NCBI GenBank assembly: GCA_033964015.1
Contig: CM066925.1
Coordinates: forward strand, 10,090,204-10,154,203
Source of the DNA: Scolanthus callimorphus
Taxonomy: Eukaryota; Cnidaria; Anthozoa; Actiniaria; Edwardsiidae
Direction of reading: 5' to 3'
DNA length: 64,000 bases
Below, piece after piece: positions 1 to 11,600 of this stretch. The position numbers were made by a program, and so were the translations under genes. A model generated the notes under the pieces. That model did not search any database and was not told the DNA's origin. It saw only the letters and a program-made list of their open reading frames with translations. Numbering within the stretch: the stretch's first letter is position 1; every line of letters starts with the position of its first letter.

Positions 1-318
1 ATTTGCTATTTTAGTAAGTGTATCTCGATTCCAAGATAGAGAAGCGATGATACCATCAATAAAAAAAGTTCTCTAGTTATTGCTATTTTAATAAGTATAT
101 TCCGGAGTACAGGTCTTACTCTCTGTGGGTTTCCTGTGTCATATACCAAGCGCCCATAGACTAAGACAAAACGCTCACCTGGGGGAAGGGTGGTGAAGGA
201 CGGAATCTTTCTTTCAAGGTGCGCGCAGTAGCACGATTTCTGGTCGAGTCTTTAACACTTGAAGTAAAAATCAACAAACATAAATTAATAAATTGGGTGG
301 AGAGTTCAATTCTGGAAG

Positions 319-507
319 GCTCTGGTGACAGCATTCTCGTACCCAGAGCTCCCCAGCTCGTCTTGCTCGCAGGGAAGGCTCTTGGGATATCCATTTGAGG
401 GCCGTCGCTGATTGGTGGATTTTCAGCGTTGCAGCATGCGCTGAAAGGTCTTTCTCTCAGCGGCTCTGTATTAAATCTCGCGCATGCGTCAGTGCTGTCA
501 CCAGAGC
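319..507. mobile_element. Short inverted-repeat element, copy 1
   Basis: The ends read GCTCTGGTGACAGC and GCTGTCACCAGAGC, an inverted repeat. The internal segment around 388-418 (ATCCATTTGAGGGCC, then GCTGATTGG) recurs at 54843-54870 in a second copy with the same ends. This is probably a non-autonomous DNA transposon; no coding capacity is seen and the superfamily is not assigned. Confidence 0.7.
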
Positions 508-1002
508 GCGCCCCCTCCCCCACCCCACTCTATTTGTGGTGGTCGAAAGTCCGTTTTGGAACGACACTGTCAAATGGGCGTGACGTATTGTTATGAGCCC
601 AATGAAGTCGTAGTAATCGACGTAGGATCGTAGTAATAAACAATCTGACAGTGAATTGAGCTGGGGAGTCGGCCAATCAGATCACTTACTTTGGTCGCTT
701 GATGTGGGCCGACACAGGTCTTGGTCTACGCCTAACTTCTGATCCACTTTGTCTGTGCTATAAATATTCAGAGAAAACAATTAAACTCAGGCAGGCCCTG
801 GTTATGTGGAGAGAACGTGAACCGGGGCAGGCGGGTGACCCGCTTCATCGAGCCAACTTTGACAAGGGTTCGTGTGACAAAACGTTGCCCTCGAAACCCA
901 GCCAAGGTACTGAACATTATCACAAAAGGGCAGCCGAGCCGAAGTGTTTGTTTCAGTGTCGCATTTGGAGACAAAATCCAAGATGGCGAAGGAGTGCCGG
1001 GG

Positions 1003-1383
1003 TCTAAGTTGAATCTAGCCTGCGAAAGCCGACGCCACTTACCGCTCGCCGAAAGAGACTCGCGCAAAGGGGCGTCTGCACGCTCAAGCCAAAATTCCAT
1101 AGTGATGACGTATTTTGACCAGAGCTGGTCAAAAGTATTACGCGACCAGTTTGACTATTTATTATGTAATTTCCATAGCATACAAAGCATTTTATAGTAA
1201 GAAATTCAAATAAGACGAAAAAAGATGCAACAAAGTTACATTGAACACGTAATTCATCTGAACAGATTTGGGTCAAAATACGTCATCAGTATGGAATGTT
1301 TGGCTTGAGCGCGCAGACGCCTCTTTGCGAGATCGACGAGCGATAAGTGGTGTCGGCTTTCGCAGGCTAAGTGGAATCTTGAA
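1003..1383. mobile_element. Non-autonomous element with ~110-bp inverted repeats
   Basis: The arm at 1003-1115 (AAGTTGAATCTAGCCTGCGA onward) returns in inverse orientation at about 1270-1383, with small differences. The arms enclose about 150 bp of AT-rich sequence. The long arms and lack of an ORF point to a foldback or MITE-like element. Confidence 0.75.
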
Positions 1384-1768
1384 TGGAAACTTTCCTCAGT
1401 CTCTTAAAGACCATGTGTCCGATGGGCGTGATGAATAAAATTCTATGCTAATGAGGTAACGGTAAAAATAGTGAACTCAATCCGTTTAAATCTCGTGGAA
1501 TTTCGATCCATCCTTTGGTCTAAAACTGATGTACGTGATACGAAGTCATAGAACAACAAACTAGTGATGTTATTTTGAAAGTTTCTTACCATATTAGATA
1601 AACAAAACAAACCAATCATAACATTGTCACACCCTTCGGACAAAGGGTCTATAGGAAATAAGAGCATTTACTTGCAAGTCAGTGGATGTTTTTCGAGAGA
1701 CCACGGAGACTTTCTAAGATCCTTTTTCTTTCTAATGGTAATACAAAGTAGATATAAAACAGTCTTAC

Positions 1769-4700
1769 TTGTCCTATGGTGACTCTAGACCGAGAGGGAC
1801 TAGGAGGAGACCGCGGTCTCTCCACAGAGGCTCGTCTGATGGGCGCTGAGCTGGGTCGAGTGGGGCGATGCTTCTGAAGGAAAAACGCAATAATATAAAC
1901 TAATTATAAGAGTTGGGAGAAGTCATCCAGACCTGGTGTTAAGCTACGGCTAAACTACGACACATGTAGCGCGCAACACTTGTGTCCTGCATGTTTCCCC
2001 TAGTGGCTAAACTAGAAAACATCGCGCGCGTGTCTCAGAAACACAATGTTTCTTGTCTGGCAAATAAACATTTCTTTGTGTCTCGGCTACAAAATTTGTG
2101 GCGCGCATTAATGTTTCTCGCGTGGCTAAACTGGGAAGCATAAAGGAAACATGTGTCCGGCTACAATGTTGCGCGCTACATGTGTCCTAGTTTAGCCAGG
2201 GCTTTAGTGTTAGGAGCGCCCATCTAGGGGTAGGAAGGTGTAACAACAGCGAAATGGAAAATGAAGCAGGTCTGAAGTTATTGCTCGTAGTGAGCGGAGA
2301 GCAACATTTATCTTCTACGGTAGCCCATTACATAGGAGCGTCCATCTAAGGGTAGGAAGGTGTTAACAGCGAATTGGAAAACGAAGCAGGTCCGAAGTCA
2401 GTTTTAGAACAATAGATTCGTCGCTTGAATAACCTTCTCTGGACAAAGCATACGAGCGTTTATGTGGAGTTGGCACCCAAAGCCGTGACAATGTGTATAA
2501 CGACTCACCAATAGCTTCTCCTTGGGGCTGCCTGCAGCTTTTTCCGCGTGTTCAGCCTTCTCGCGTACAGCTTTCGCTTGACGCAACACTCCTCGCGTCG
2601 GCCTCGTAATATCGCGACAATGACAACCTTCTACGTGACAAGAACAACGCGTTGCTTCCTTTACTTTAGCGATGAGACTAGAACGAGCGCTTTCTTTCTT
2701 GGACTTGGTAGGCCCTGAGGGTCCCAAATCCGAGGGGCTCTGCTGAAGCACAACATTATGCTCCTTAACTTCAAGACCGTTCTGAATAATGACCCCGGGA
2801 ACAGGGGCCTTATCTTGAGACACATCTTCTTCACCCTCTTCACTCTTGTGTTCATCGCGCGTTCCAGTGCGTTCCGCGCGTTCCAGTCCGGGTTCCTTAT
2901 TTTCCAGTGCCTCGGAATCGGTGGAGGTATCCGGGCCATTTGCAGCCTTTCTTTGAGGCCCTTTGAGAGGCCGCGTGTGTTGCTCGAGAACTTCCTCGCT
3001 GAATGAAACTGTTTTCTTCACCGTCGAAATCACTTCCGGTGACAAGCACCTGACGTCACCTTGTGAAAACGACTTCCGGAGAGATGATTTCCTAGCAGGG
3101 GAAGGGTGCGGAGAACTTGTCATGTCCTCCGATGTGTGCTTGTTTGTTTTCTCTTTAGAATGTCTTTTTTTGCTGGATGACGGTCGTGGCGGTTTCCCAA
3201 CAACCTGCAGGAAACGTTTTTTTAGAATCTGTTTTTTCGACCCACAGCGGCTGCTTCAAATTGCGTGATCGCTTTCATGTACCACGTGATGCGTTGTTAT
3301 GAACCACGTGATCAATACTTTAGGGCGCTAACATTGAGCATCCATTGTGTTGTTGCTCTCAAATGAAGTTAACGCCCACAAATATTAATCAAGTTGTACA
3401 ATACCTTTTTTATCTATACACGGTAACTTCCATTCAGTTAAAAATCTAGAAATACTGGTTTACAAGTAAGCCGTGTGACAATAAACTATACCTCGTACTA
3501 TACCTGGCGCGTTCTAGCGATTTTCGAGGCGAGAGCGACTGGGAGCGAGCTTGTGTGAAAGGCATCATGGAAAGGGCGAGGCCGAGCCTTCCCATGGTGC
3601 ATTGCGCGCCCCGAGGTATTGCCTCTCACGGATCGCCTCGTGTTTTTACCCTTTTTGACACACCTGAGACGCCTGGATACGAGGCAGGTAGGACAACGCA
3701 TGTGATTCATAAAAGCTGACCACGCGATCATTTTGAAGCAGCCGCCATGACGGGCCGACTGGGATGTATACAGGATTATATCGGAAGACAAAAAGCGGCC
3801 AGTGACCACTTCATGAAGGTACACATTGCATTGTTGCAAAAGGTGAAAGATGATCGCCTTGCAGGATCGCACCTAAAAAGCGCTGTGATTCCGCCTCTGT
3901 TTCTATTTTTCTTGCATAACAGAAACTTCAGCTTCAGCTTCAGCAAATTATGGATACTCGATCGCTTTATTACCTTTTCTTTGGCAGTGGGACTTTTAGT
4001 CAAATCCGAAGATCGGATTTTAACAGCTCGAGTAGCTACCGGAGATGACTCGAGAGGAGTTTGACAAGGATGTCCACTGTCGCTGGATCTTCGCGAAGGG
4101 TGAGCACTAAGCCGCTCTCTAACGGCCAAATCGTGAGAGTCAAGTAGCTCAAAGGTTTTTCCTTGAAGAACGAATTCGTTTTCCCCGGCGCTTCTGGATG
4201 TTTTAGCAGACTGCACGCGCCTTAAGGGCCGATGAATCCGTTCTGGTTGTACATAATAGTTGCTTACTCTTGGCTGATAAGGTTCTTCAACCCACAAAGC
4301 TTCATAATTACTTCCTTCTGGTGGAAGGTCAACCTCGGAACCCAGACCAACAGTGACAACGCTTAACCCACTGGGATCCTGTGAGGATACATTGGCAGCT
4401 CCCGAGGGAGTGGTGGTTTGTCGACCTGGTGTCATAGGAGAGCTGGTAAGGCTCCGCAAATCAATATCCCGGACCCGATCTTTCGCGCTTTGCATATCCT
4501 TAAACATTTCAGACAGCTCCTCTGTTTCTTGAGTTTGCTTATTTTCGAGTTCATCAAGGAAGGCTTCGCTCTTAGCAACATAATCTACTGTTGATAGAGC
4601 CCTCTCTTCTGAAGCGAACTGTTCAGGAGAAGCCCGTGGGGCCGAATATAGAGCCCTGTGGGACTCCTCTTCATCACTTCCATACTCGACATCTGCAGTT

Positions 4701-7587
4701 GGAATCTCAAACACAAGTGGTTTCATGTCGGGCTGTTGCGGAGAATCAAATGAATCAAGACTCTCTTCATCCTCGCTATATGAATCATCTTCGTTTGAAA
4801 TGACACTTTCGTCGCGAAATTCGTCTACTTCCGAGCCTTGTTCGGGAGATTGCATCGGAGGCTCTGGGGAGGCCCTCGGCGGAGGAGGAACCGGGCTCGA
4901 GCTTTCTACGTCTTGGCCAAACGCAGAGTACTTACGCATGCCTTCTGCGGTTGCCCGCTGTACCTCATCAACGTGGTCCGGGTCTAGATGAAACAGACAA
5001 GTCCCTATAAGAGATAAAATCAGTATTGTATGTTGATAAAGTCATCTCCCAAAAAATGATTACGCAATCCCGCGTTATTTACCGCGTAATTGACAAGTTT
5101 CCGCTTAATTTTGCACGTATTTTGCCCTCGAATCCCGCGTACTTTCAATAATTTTTTCCCCTGTTTTTCCAGAAGCCCTAGATATAATAGCATGTGCAAA
5201 AAATTCTGGCCAACTCCACATAGCAACCCAATGTTTTGTTGCTATTGGAACCCCGATACAGTGATTACAGCAAAATATACATAATTCCAAAATTTCAAAT
5301 CCACAACTACCTACTAAAGTTTGGGCTGGAGGTCAGCTAAAAGCAAGATGACAAGCGCAAGAAAAAAGTGTATGCAACCTCCTTAAGTCATATGTATTGC
5401 AGCCCAATACACTAGCTGTACCTTTGAATGTGTTTGGATGCCCATCAGCTGAGCCAGTAGAGATGCCACTTGATGGACGGGGCTTGGGACTCACTGTAGA
5501 CCCTTTCACTGTAGAAAATATGTTTTTTGTAGAATTCAAAACTGGTTGCTTAAGCTGAATTATACATCAAGTTTTTCATGTATAGAATATCATATTTATT
5601 TCTCTCTTCAGTAACCCTAATTAAAATACCCGAGTCCGAGTTTTTTAAAACCCCTTAATCTTGAAGTATGGTCCGCAAGCATTCTTGTAACCATGAAGAC
5701 CACCCAGTAAAATCTTCAAGGAAGCGATCCGGTGGTCACATATTTTTTAATTAAATGCGAAGAATTCAACAAGCTTTAACATTCTATTACAGATAGATAG
5801 TTAGATAGATAGATAGTTTATTTTAAAAATCGTATTGCAGCCCGTAGGCTGAATTACACAATTATTTACAAACTGTAAGACATAAACTATATATATACAT
5901 TTTATAATAAATAAAACCCTAACATGTAAACAACAACTATTTTGATTACAGGTATTATTAATTTCACAGCAGCACATACCCACCCTATATCAAGCCAAGT
6001 AACCCCCCCACCCCCCCCCCCCCCACCCCCGGGGTGCTGAGCTGAGGAGTTGTTATGAGAATGTGAGACCCCTTTCATGTTGATATGAGAAGAGTCTGAC
6101 TTACGCACCTGCTATGAATGGATTATGATTATAATCCCTTTCCTTCTTCTCCTCATGTTTCTGCCTTGAGGCATCTTTAGTGGAGCATATTGTTGCAGAG
6201 TATGGCCTTCGCTTGGGTTTCCTGTGGCCTGGAGATCTGTGCTCATGGTAGTGTTTCAGTAACTCAGGTACAGACATATTGGAGTTACTGCAAGATTAAG
6301 CAAAAAAATCAATGGCCAGTTATTGCAAGATAAGCAAAAAAAACAATGGCTAGGACAACTTTGTACGAAAAGTTTTCCTGTGCAGCATTTCACTCAGCAA
6401 CATGTTGAGAGTAACAAACATTCTCCTGACAAGTTATCAAGCTATCACATCTCTCAAGAACAATTCATCAGTTTTAAAGGAGGAAAAAGCTTGTTACCAT
6501 GTCAGGGGAATGCGTTCTGTTTTCAAAATAAATGCTATTTGTTCTCCTAGATGATTAATGGGTTATTCCCACATGGGTTTTTAATGAAATATCCCTGTGA
6601 TGGATACTGTACCTGGCTGTTTCCTGGCTAAACTGGGAGAGCTGTGGAGGGTCTGTTTCTAAGCTCAAGTAGCTTGTCTTGCTCTTGCTTCTATAGTTAC
6701 ATGGGCAATTCACCTCTCCTTCCCTTGGTCCTCCACCAAGCTGGTATGATGTCTTCTTGATGCTCTTAAGCTTGGACAGAGACTGGTTTGTCTGCAGAAG
6801 CCAGTCCTATCAAGAAAATAAACATTATCAGGTGATCTCAAAAATACTGGGCAGTTTATTAAACCAATATGAGTAACAATTGTGAGCCCGGCAGAAAGTG
6901 CTAATTTGAACTACCAGTAAAAAAAACATATTAGTAATGAAGGACATACTGCAACATGATATGTATTTTATACATAAAAAAACTGCACAGTCAAATAAAC
7001 ATTTTCCATGGAATATGTACACCCATTTATTGTAATCAAGGCATTTCCCTTGTATGGGAAAATATTAATTCCCCATGGAAAGGAGAATGGTATTTGTTCA
7101 TAAAGGAAAACAGAACAATATAATTATATTCAAAAACATGAAACATATTAAAAAGCGTCACAGTATAAATACATTTTCAACTTTTTCAACAATTGCTAAT
7201 GTTCTTGCAAAAATTTACTGGTGATATTTAACCCCTCAGCTCGCATCTCTTCGTTATACTAGCTACTTAAACTGATTAACGTATTGGCTGATTAAAGCAT
7301 TAGCTTTCCATGACACCTTCTAAAGCTTAGTAGGACTTTGTAGCTTCTTCTCATAACTTTAGGAATTCATTCCACAACAACAAGCAATGCAATCGACAAC
7401 GTTAGAATTAACGGGATGGGCAATCAGCGATGTTCAACAGAAAGAAAACATAAACACACTGTTTCCTGCATTCAAATCTCTTCCATGTGTAGCATAGGAG
7501 GATTTCAGTGTAAAAATTCACAAATTTCGACTTGAGGCTTACTTTTGTGCTTGGGACAGGCGGTTCTCGGAGGTCTGGTTCTTCCAT
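1769..7587 (-). CDS. Unrecognised Ser/Pro/Glu-rich protein with a PP1-docking-type motif (3' end not found)
   Basis: I could not name this gene. Seven exons join in frame with GT-AG junctions: 7587-7543, 6806-6613, 6287-6109, 5508-5422, 5004-3974, 3204-2509 and 1873-1769, giving about 779 codons before an open donor at 1769. The ATG at 7587 opens MEEPDLREPPVPSTK. The product is largely disordered by composition. The long fifth exon is acidic (a run of S/E/D near DDSYSEDEESLDSFDS). The sixth carries KKTVSFSEEV, which fits the RVxF-type docking motif for protein phosphatase 1, then a Cys/His cluster (CSCHVEGCHC). Exon 7 is Arg/Ser/Pro-rich. No transmembrane segment or enzymatic fold is seen. 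It is transcribed away from MINDY4 from a shared ~1-kb upstream region. Exon phases agree at every junction, which is the main evidence that it is real. Confidence 0.8.
1940..2207. mobile_element. MITE with CTAAACTAGGACACATGT ends, copy 1
   Basis: This lies between the last two recognised exons of the minus-strand gene. It starts with GGCTAAACTACGACACATGT and finishes with ACATGTGTCCTAGTTTAGCC, forming a terminal inverted repeat. Several GCGCGC-containing internal segments repeat the same theme. A second copy with the same ends is at 24822-25037. Confidence 0.75.
5783..5830. repeat. GATA-type microsatellite
   Basis: Imperfect tandem GATA/TAGA tetranucleotides. Similar tracts occur at about 24205-24240 and 26588-26606. 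Confidence 0.85.
6001..6033. repeat. C-rich homopolymer tract
   Basis: A nearly uninterrupted run of C with two A interruptions, in an intron of the minus-strand gene. Length in tracts like this is unreliable. Confidence 0.9.
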
Positions 7588-8639
7588 ATTTACAATCTCA
7601 TTCAAACAACGGACGACGGCATGTTCTCTTCAAGTCTACCACCTATCTTACTGCGGTATTCAAACAGGGGAATATATCCTGCATTTACCAGTAGTCAAGT
7701 GAAATTCATAGTAAACAAACGAAGACTTGATTTCCCCGCGACCGCCATCTTGGATCCGTTAGTCTAACCACAGGAATACCGCTAGTAATGGAAGCTTAGT
7801 CATTCCAGTCGGGGGAGGGGAGGGGCCGGGCAAATTTTTTAAAATTTTTTCCCCAAAAATACGTTTTGTTTGTCAGTGTCAACGTGCCATAATTCCATAA
7901 AGGTATTGTTTTATTTTATTTTTCTTTCGTGTGGCTCTAAAGGAGATGAAGGTTTTTTTTTTTGTGAACTGCTATTAAAATTTTGCCCTACGACGACTGC
8001 ATACAAACACTCTGTACACATGTCTAAAAGTCACTTTTTAACGCTGGGATTTTGAAAACTTTTACTGGGAAAACTTCAGGACTGGGATCTTGCGAAACTT
8101 TTACACTGAGAAATGGGATTTGGACTCCCTTCAGGACCTGTTTGAAGTATTTTGACTGACATGGATGGAGGGGGGAAGGGGGGTCCTGAAATGTTTCAGT
8201 CTACCAGAGGGGGGCTCCCGAAAACAATCAATGCTATCATGTGGGGTTCTTGAAATTTTTTTGGATCACAGGTATTTTCTCCTCCACCCCCCTCTCCGAC
8301 ATAAATAATGACCGGTCCCTAACATGTCTAAACGGTCTAGAGCGCCGGTCTACCTGTGGTATTGTGGGCCTCGATGATTTTCAGCGGAAACTCCCATTAG
8401 GCAACCAACAACATTTCAGAAAGTGAGAAAGTCTACTGGAAAGAACTCGTCTGTAAAATTGTACTGTTTTTTAAGCCATAATTGCTTTCAATGCGTACGA
8501 AATGCGCTAACAACATTGTCAACATATTGGTGATGTGAAATTTGAAGATGGATTTCAATTTGTCGCGTGTGGAACTTATTGAAATGGAGGCAAATATAGA
8601 CAAGTTGTCTTGGTAGCAGACACAACTTTTCAACTCAAG
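7588..8639. promoter_or_regulatory. Putative divergent promoter region with YY1-type motifs
   Basis: This ~1-kb gap separates the first coding exon of the minus-strand gene from exon 1 of MINDY4. CCGCCATCTT (7742-7751) is a YY1-type motif facing the left gene. AAGATGGCGG (8637-8646) is the same motif facing right and includes the MINDY4 start codon. YY1 sites overlapping start codons are known in TATA-less animal genes. No clear TATA box is seen. Promoter activity is inferred from position and motif only. Confidence 0.5.
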
Positions 8640-11600
8640 ATGGCGGATGTTTGTTCACTAACGGCATCTCTTGTACGGGAATACTTGAGCCGGAAGGTAG
8701 GTTTGTTTATCGTTATCAATATATTATCGATGTGGCCGGCGTTGTTTGTGTTTACCAAAAACGATTCGGATTCAAGCCCATTTAGTGCTCGGAAATGGAA
8801 ATCTCCACCGTTTAACTTTACTGAAGACTTAACCAAGTTACTTTAACCTTAGTGTAACACGTCAATGTTTTGTTTTAAGTTCCTGGGCTCCTTTATCAGT
8901 TTTACTATTTATACAGTAGACTTCAAATGGCTGTTGTAAGTAATTGCGGTAGCGTTGATGCTCAACCAGCATGCATTAAAATGATCAATTTGTAAAAATT
9001 ATATCCTGGGCAAAATTCAAACAATCTTCACCAAACTTTGCAATTGTTCTAATAAAGATGTGCTGAAGTTAATGATGGACTCTGCTTCATCATAATGCAC
9101 CAGTCAATTGACAACCCTGCACCCCACCATTCGCGCATTAGCGGGGCATTCACCTTTTTGGCAAGTGAAAGACAGTGAACACCTCGGTTTGCGGGGACAA
9201 TCTGAGAGATGAATGCACCGTCCCCAGGGTAACAATTAAGAGTGAATGTGCTCCTTGCCCAACGAATTTAAAAAAACAACACAAAGGATTTTTACTCACT
9301 GAAAAGAGTGCAGCCGATCGCAAAGCGCAATAAAACCATATTTTATTACTTGCATGTACTTTGGCTAGTGTAGATTAAAATTTAATACGTGTAATTCAAG
9401 TAACACAAATCTGTATTTGTTGTGTCTTTTGTGAAGTAAGGGGCTGTTGATATGGAGGTGAGACAGTCCGGAAAGCGGGCTGGTTTCTGTTGTGTTGTGT
9501 CCCGGGGAAGAGAGTGACTCCCCGCTCGATGTACTGTGTGGAAGCCGTGAAAGAAAGCGCATCTCCCGGCCAACAGGGCAGTAATGTAGTGTGAATTATG
9601 TACAAAAGCCCGGCTAGTACCCTGCTAATGCACGAATGGGGGGGGGGGGGGGGGGGGGTGCGGGGCTGTCAATTGACTGGTGCATAACTATCAGATATTA
9701 GTATATCTTCCAAATCAGTAGATGTCCAATCCATCCACTATTAATCCACCACTGTTAATCTCACCTTTGAGGAATTGTATAGAGTTGATCTTGTATGACT
9801 GTCAAAAGTACCACTATCACGGTTGGGGTGAAGCACAGAACCTGACCTGCTGTGTATTCTGTAGATACAAAGTACGGCCAATCTTTTCAGATTGCATTGT
9901 TGCGGCTTGTAAGTACTTGTGGTCACAATTGCAGCAAGGCACTGCAAATCAACGACAGCAAATCAAATTGCATGATCGCAAAAGAAAATTATGGTCCTTA
10001 GAGCAAGAGCCAATGAAAGCGCGTTCTTGCAGCATGGTATGGTTACGATGTGACACAACATTGTTCCAACACTTTTCACAGTCAAACAAAATCAGCTCTA
10101 TTATTAAATTATTTTAACATGATAAAGGTCTATTGGGATGTGTTTAGGGTTAAAATGTTTGGTTTGTTTTAATCTAAGGGTCTTAAAATACCCTCAAGGT
10201 AATGGACCAGGAGATGCCAAGAACAGATGACAGGTACATATTAAAATCGTTCTTCACTGAAGTGATAACTCTGTAAACATTTTCATGTTCTTTTTTTTTG
10301 CTAACAGCATCAGTAACAGAGCACAGCTTGCTAAGGAAGTACACATTGAAAAGCTCATGAAGAAGAACAAGGTACCATATTACATTGTTCAGCTCTGTGG
10401 TATTAAAGGGGCTGCTGTCACAGTCATTTGAATAAATTTGTAAATACAGCTCTAAATTACATCATCCCCAAATTACTTATAAAGCCTAATAAGCAATGTA
10501 GATAAGTTTTAGCGACAAGACTGCTGATTTACAAGCAAGTTTTAATGTAAATTCAAACTTTGAAAACTTTAGTACAGCAGATTGGTGCAAAATTGTGCAA
10601 ATCGATGTTACAAGCATGAAATTTGGCAGAGTGGTAGAGCTTGATGCCCTGAGCAATTCTAAATAAAAACCACGCCCAAAAGTAAATACTTCCAGATAGC
10701 ATAAAGATGGTTGATTTATCGTTATTAAAAAATTTAAGAACGTCTTAACGTTACACAAAACGTTACACAAATGTTACTTTATTCACAAATAGATGTCCTG
10801 CATTACTATACATATTGAGTCACGCCCTATATTGCTTACTTACAGCCTTGATAGATGTACACTTCACTATTTGGCAAAATCTATTTCTGGAGTTTCCTTT
10901 TTCTCCAAAATTACAAGTATTGATAATTAACACTTATTGGATGAGGTTGAGCATGATAGTGAGATTTGGCAACGCCGAGGTTTGTGTTATCTGCCGAAGC
11001 GAAGCTGAGGCGGATAACACTAACTCGAGGCGTTGACAAATCTCACTATCATGCGAAAACCGAATTCAATAATTGTTTTATTATTCAGCAACCAAGAATT
11101 CTTACCTAGCTAAACGAAGTCAACGATGAGGCCGTGCACGGCGACACGGTTTTTCAACTTCATCTTACGTCCATTGGTATTTTCCTTTTTGTATTCAATT
11201 CAGATAGCCATAGTTGATGTTTAGATATCCTGAGCAATGATCTCTTGGCAAAAATCATAACAGATTCAACGAGAATATTCGCAAAACCGGCTTTCAATTC
11301 GGAAATGAAAACCAAGATGGCGGCCAAACCTATTGGCTTGCGTTATGACGTCATTAGAGTGCATCAATCCTAATGTCTGTAGTATGACGTCTGGCACTGC
11401 GCGCCAACAAGGTTTCGCTGCGTACTCTTAGCCAATCAGAACCGAGATAGTGGCATGGCTGAATAATATATGTTTTATGCCGCATTATTCTTAAGTTAAA
11501 CCACACCCTATTTCAGGTACTTCCAGTGTTGAAAGTTATGAAATAAAAAAACATTTAAAGCAAAAGTATTTCAAATTTGACTGAGCTGCCACGATTAGCT

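Larger units (their letters stand above)
1..1768. other. Left flank: repeats, no gene recognised
   Basis: No conserved coding exon was found on either strand. The stretch holds a short inverted-repeat element (319-507) and a second element with arms of about 110 bp (1003-1383). The unfinished 3' end of the minus-strand gene at 1769 must continue into or through this stretch, so a small missed terminal exon is possible. Confidence 0.6.

Noticed and set aside
161..523. 120-codon minus-strand ORF
   Set aside because: It overlaps a short inverted-repeat element and shows no conserved domain or splice support.
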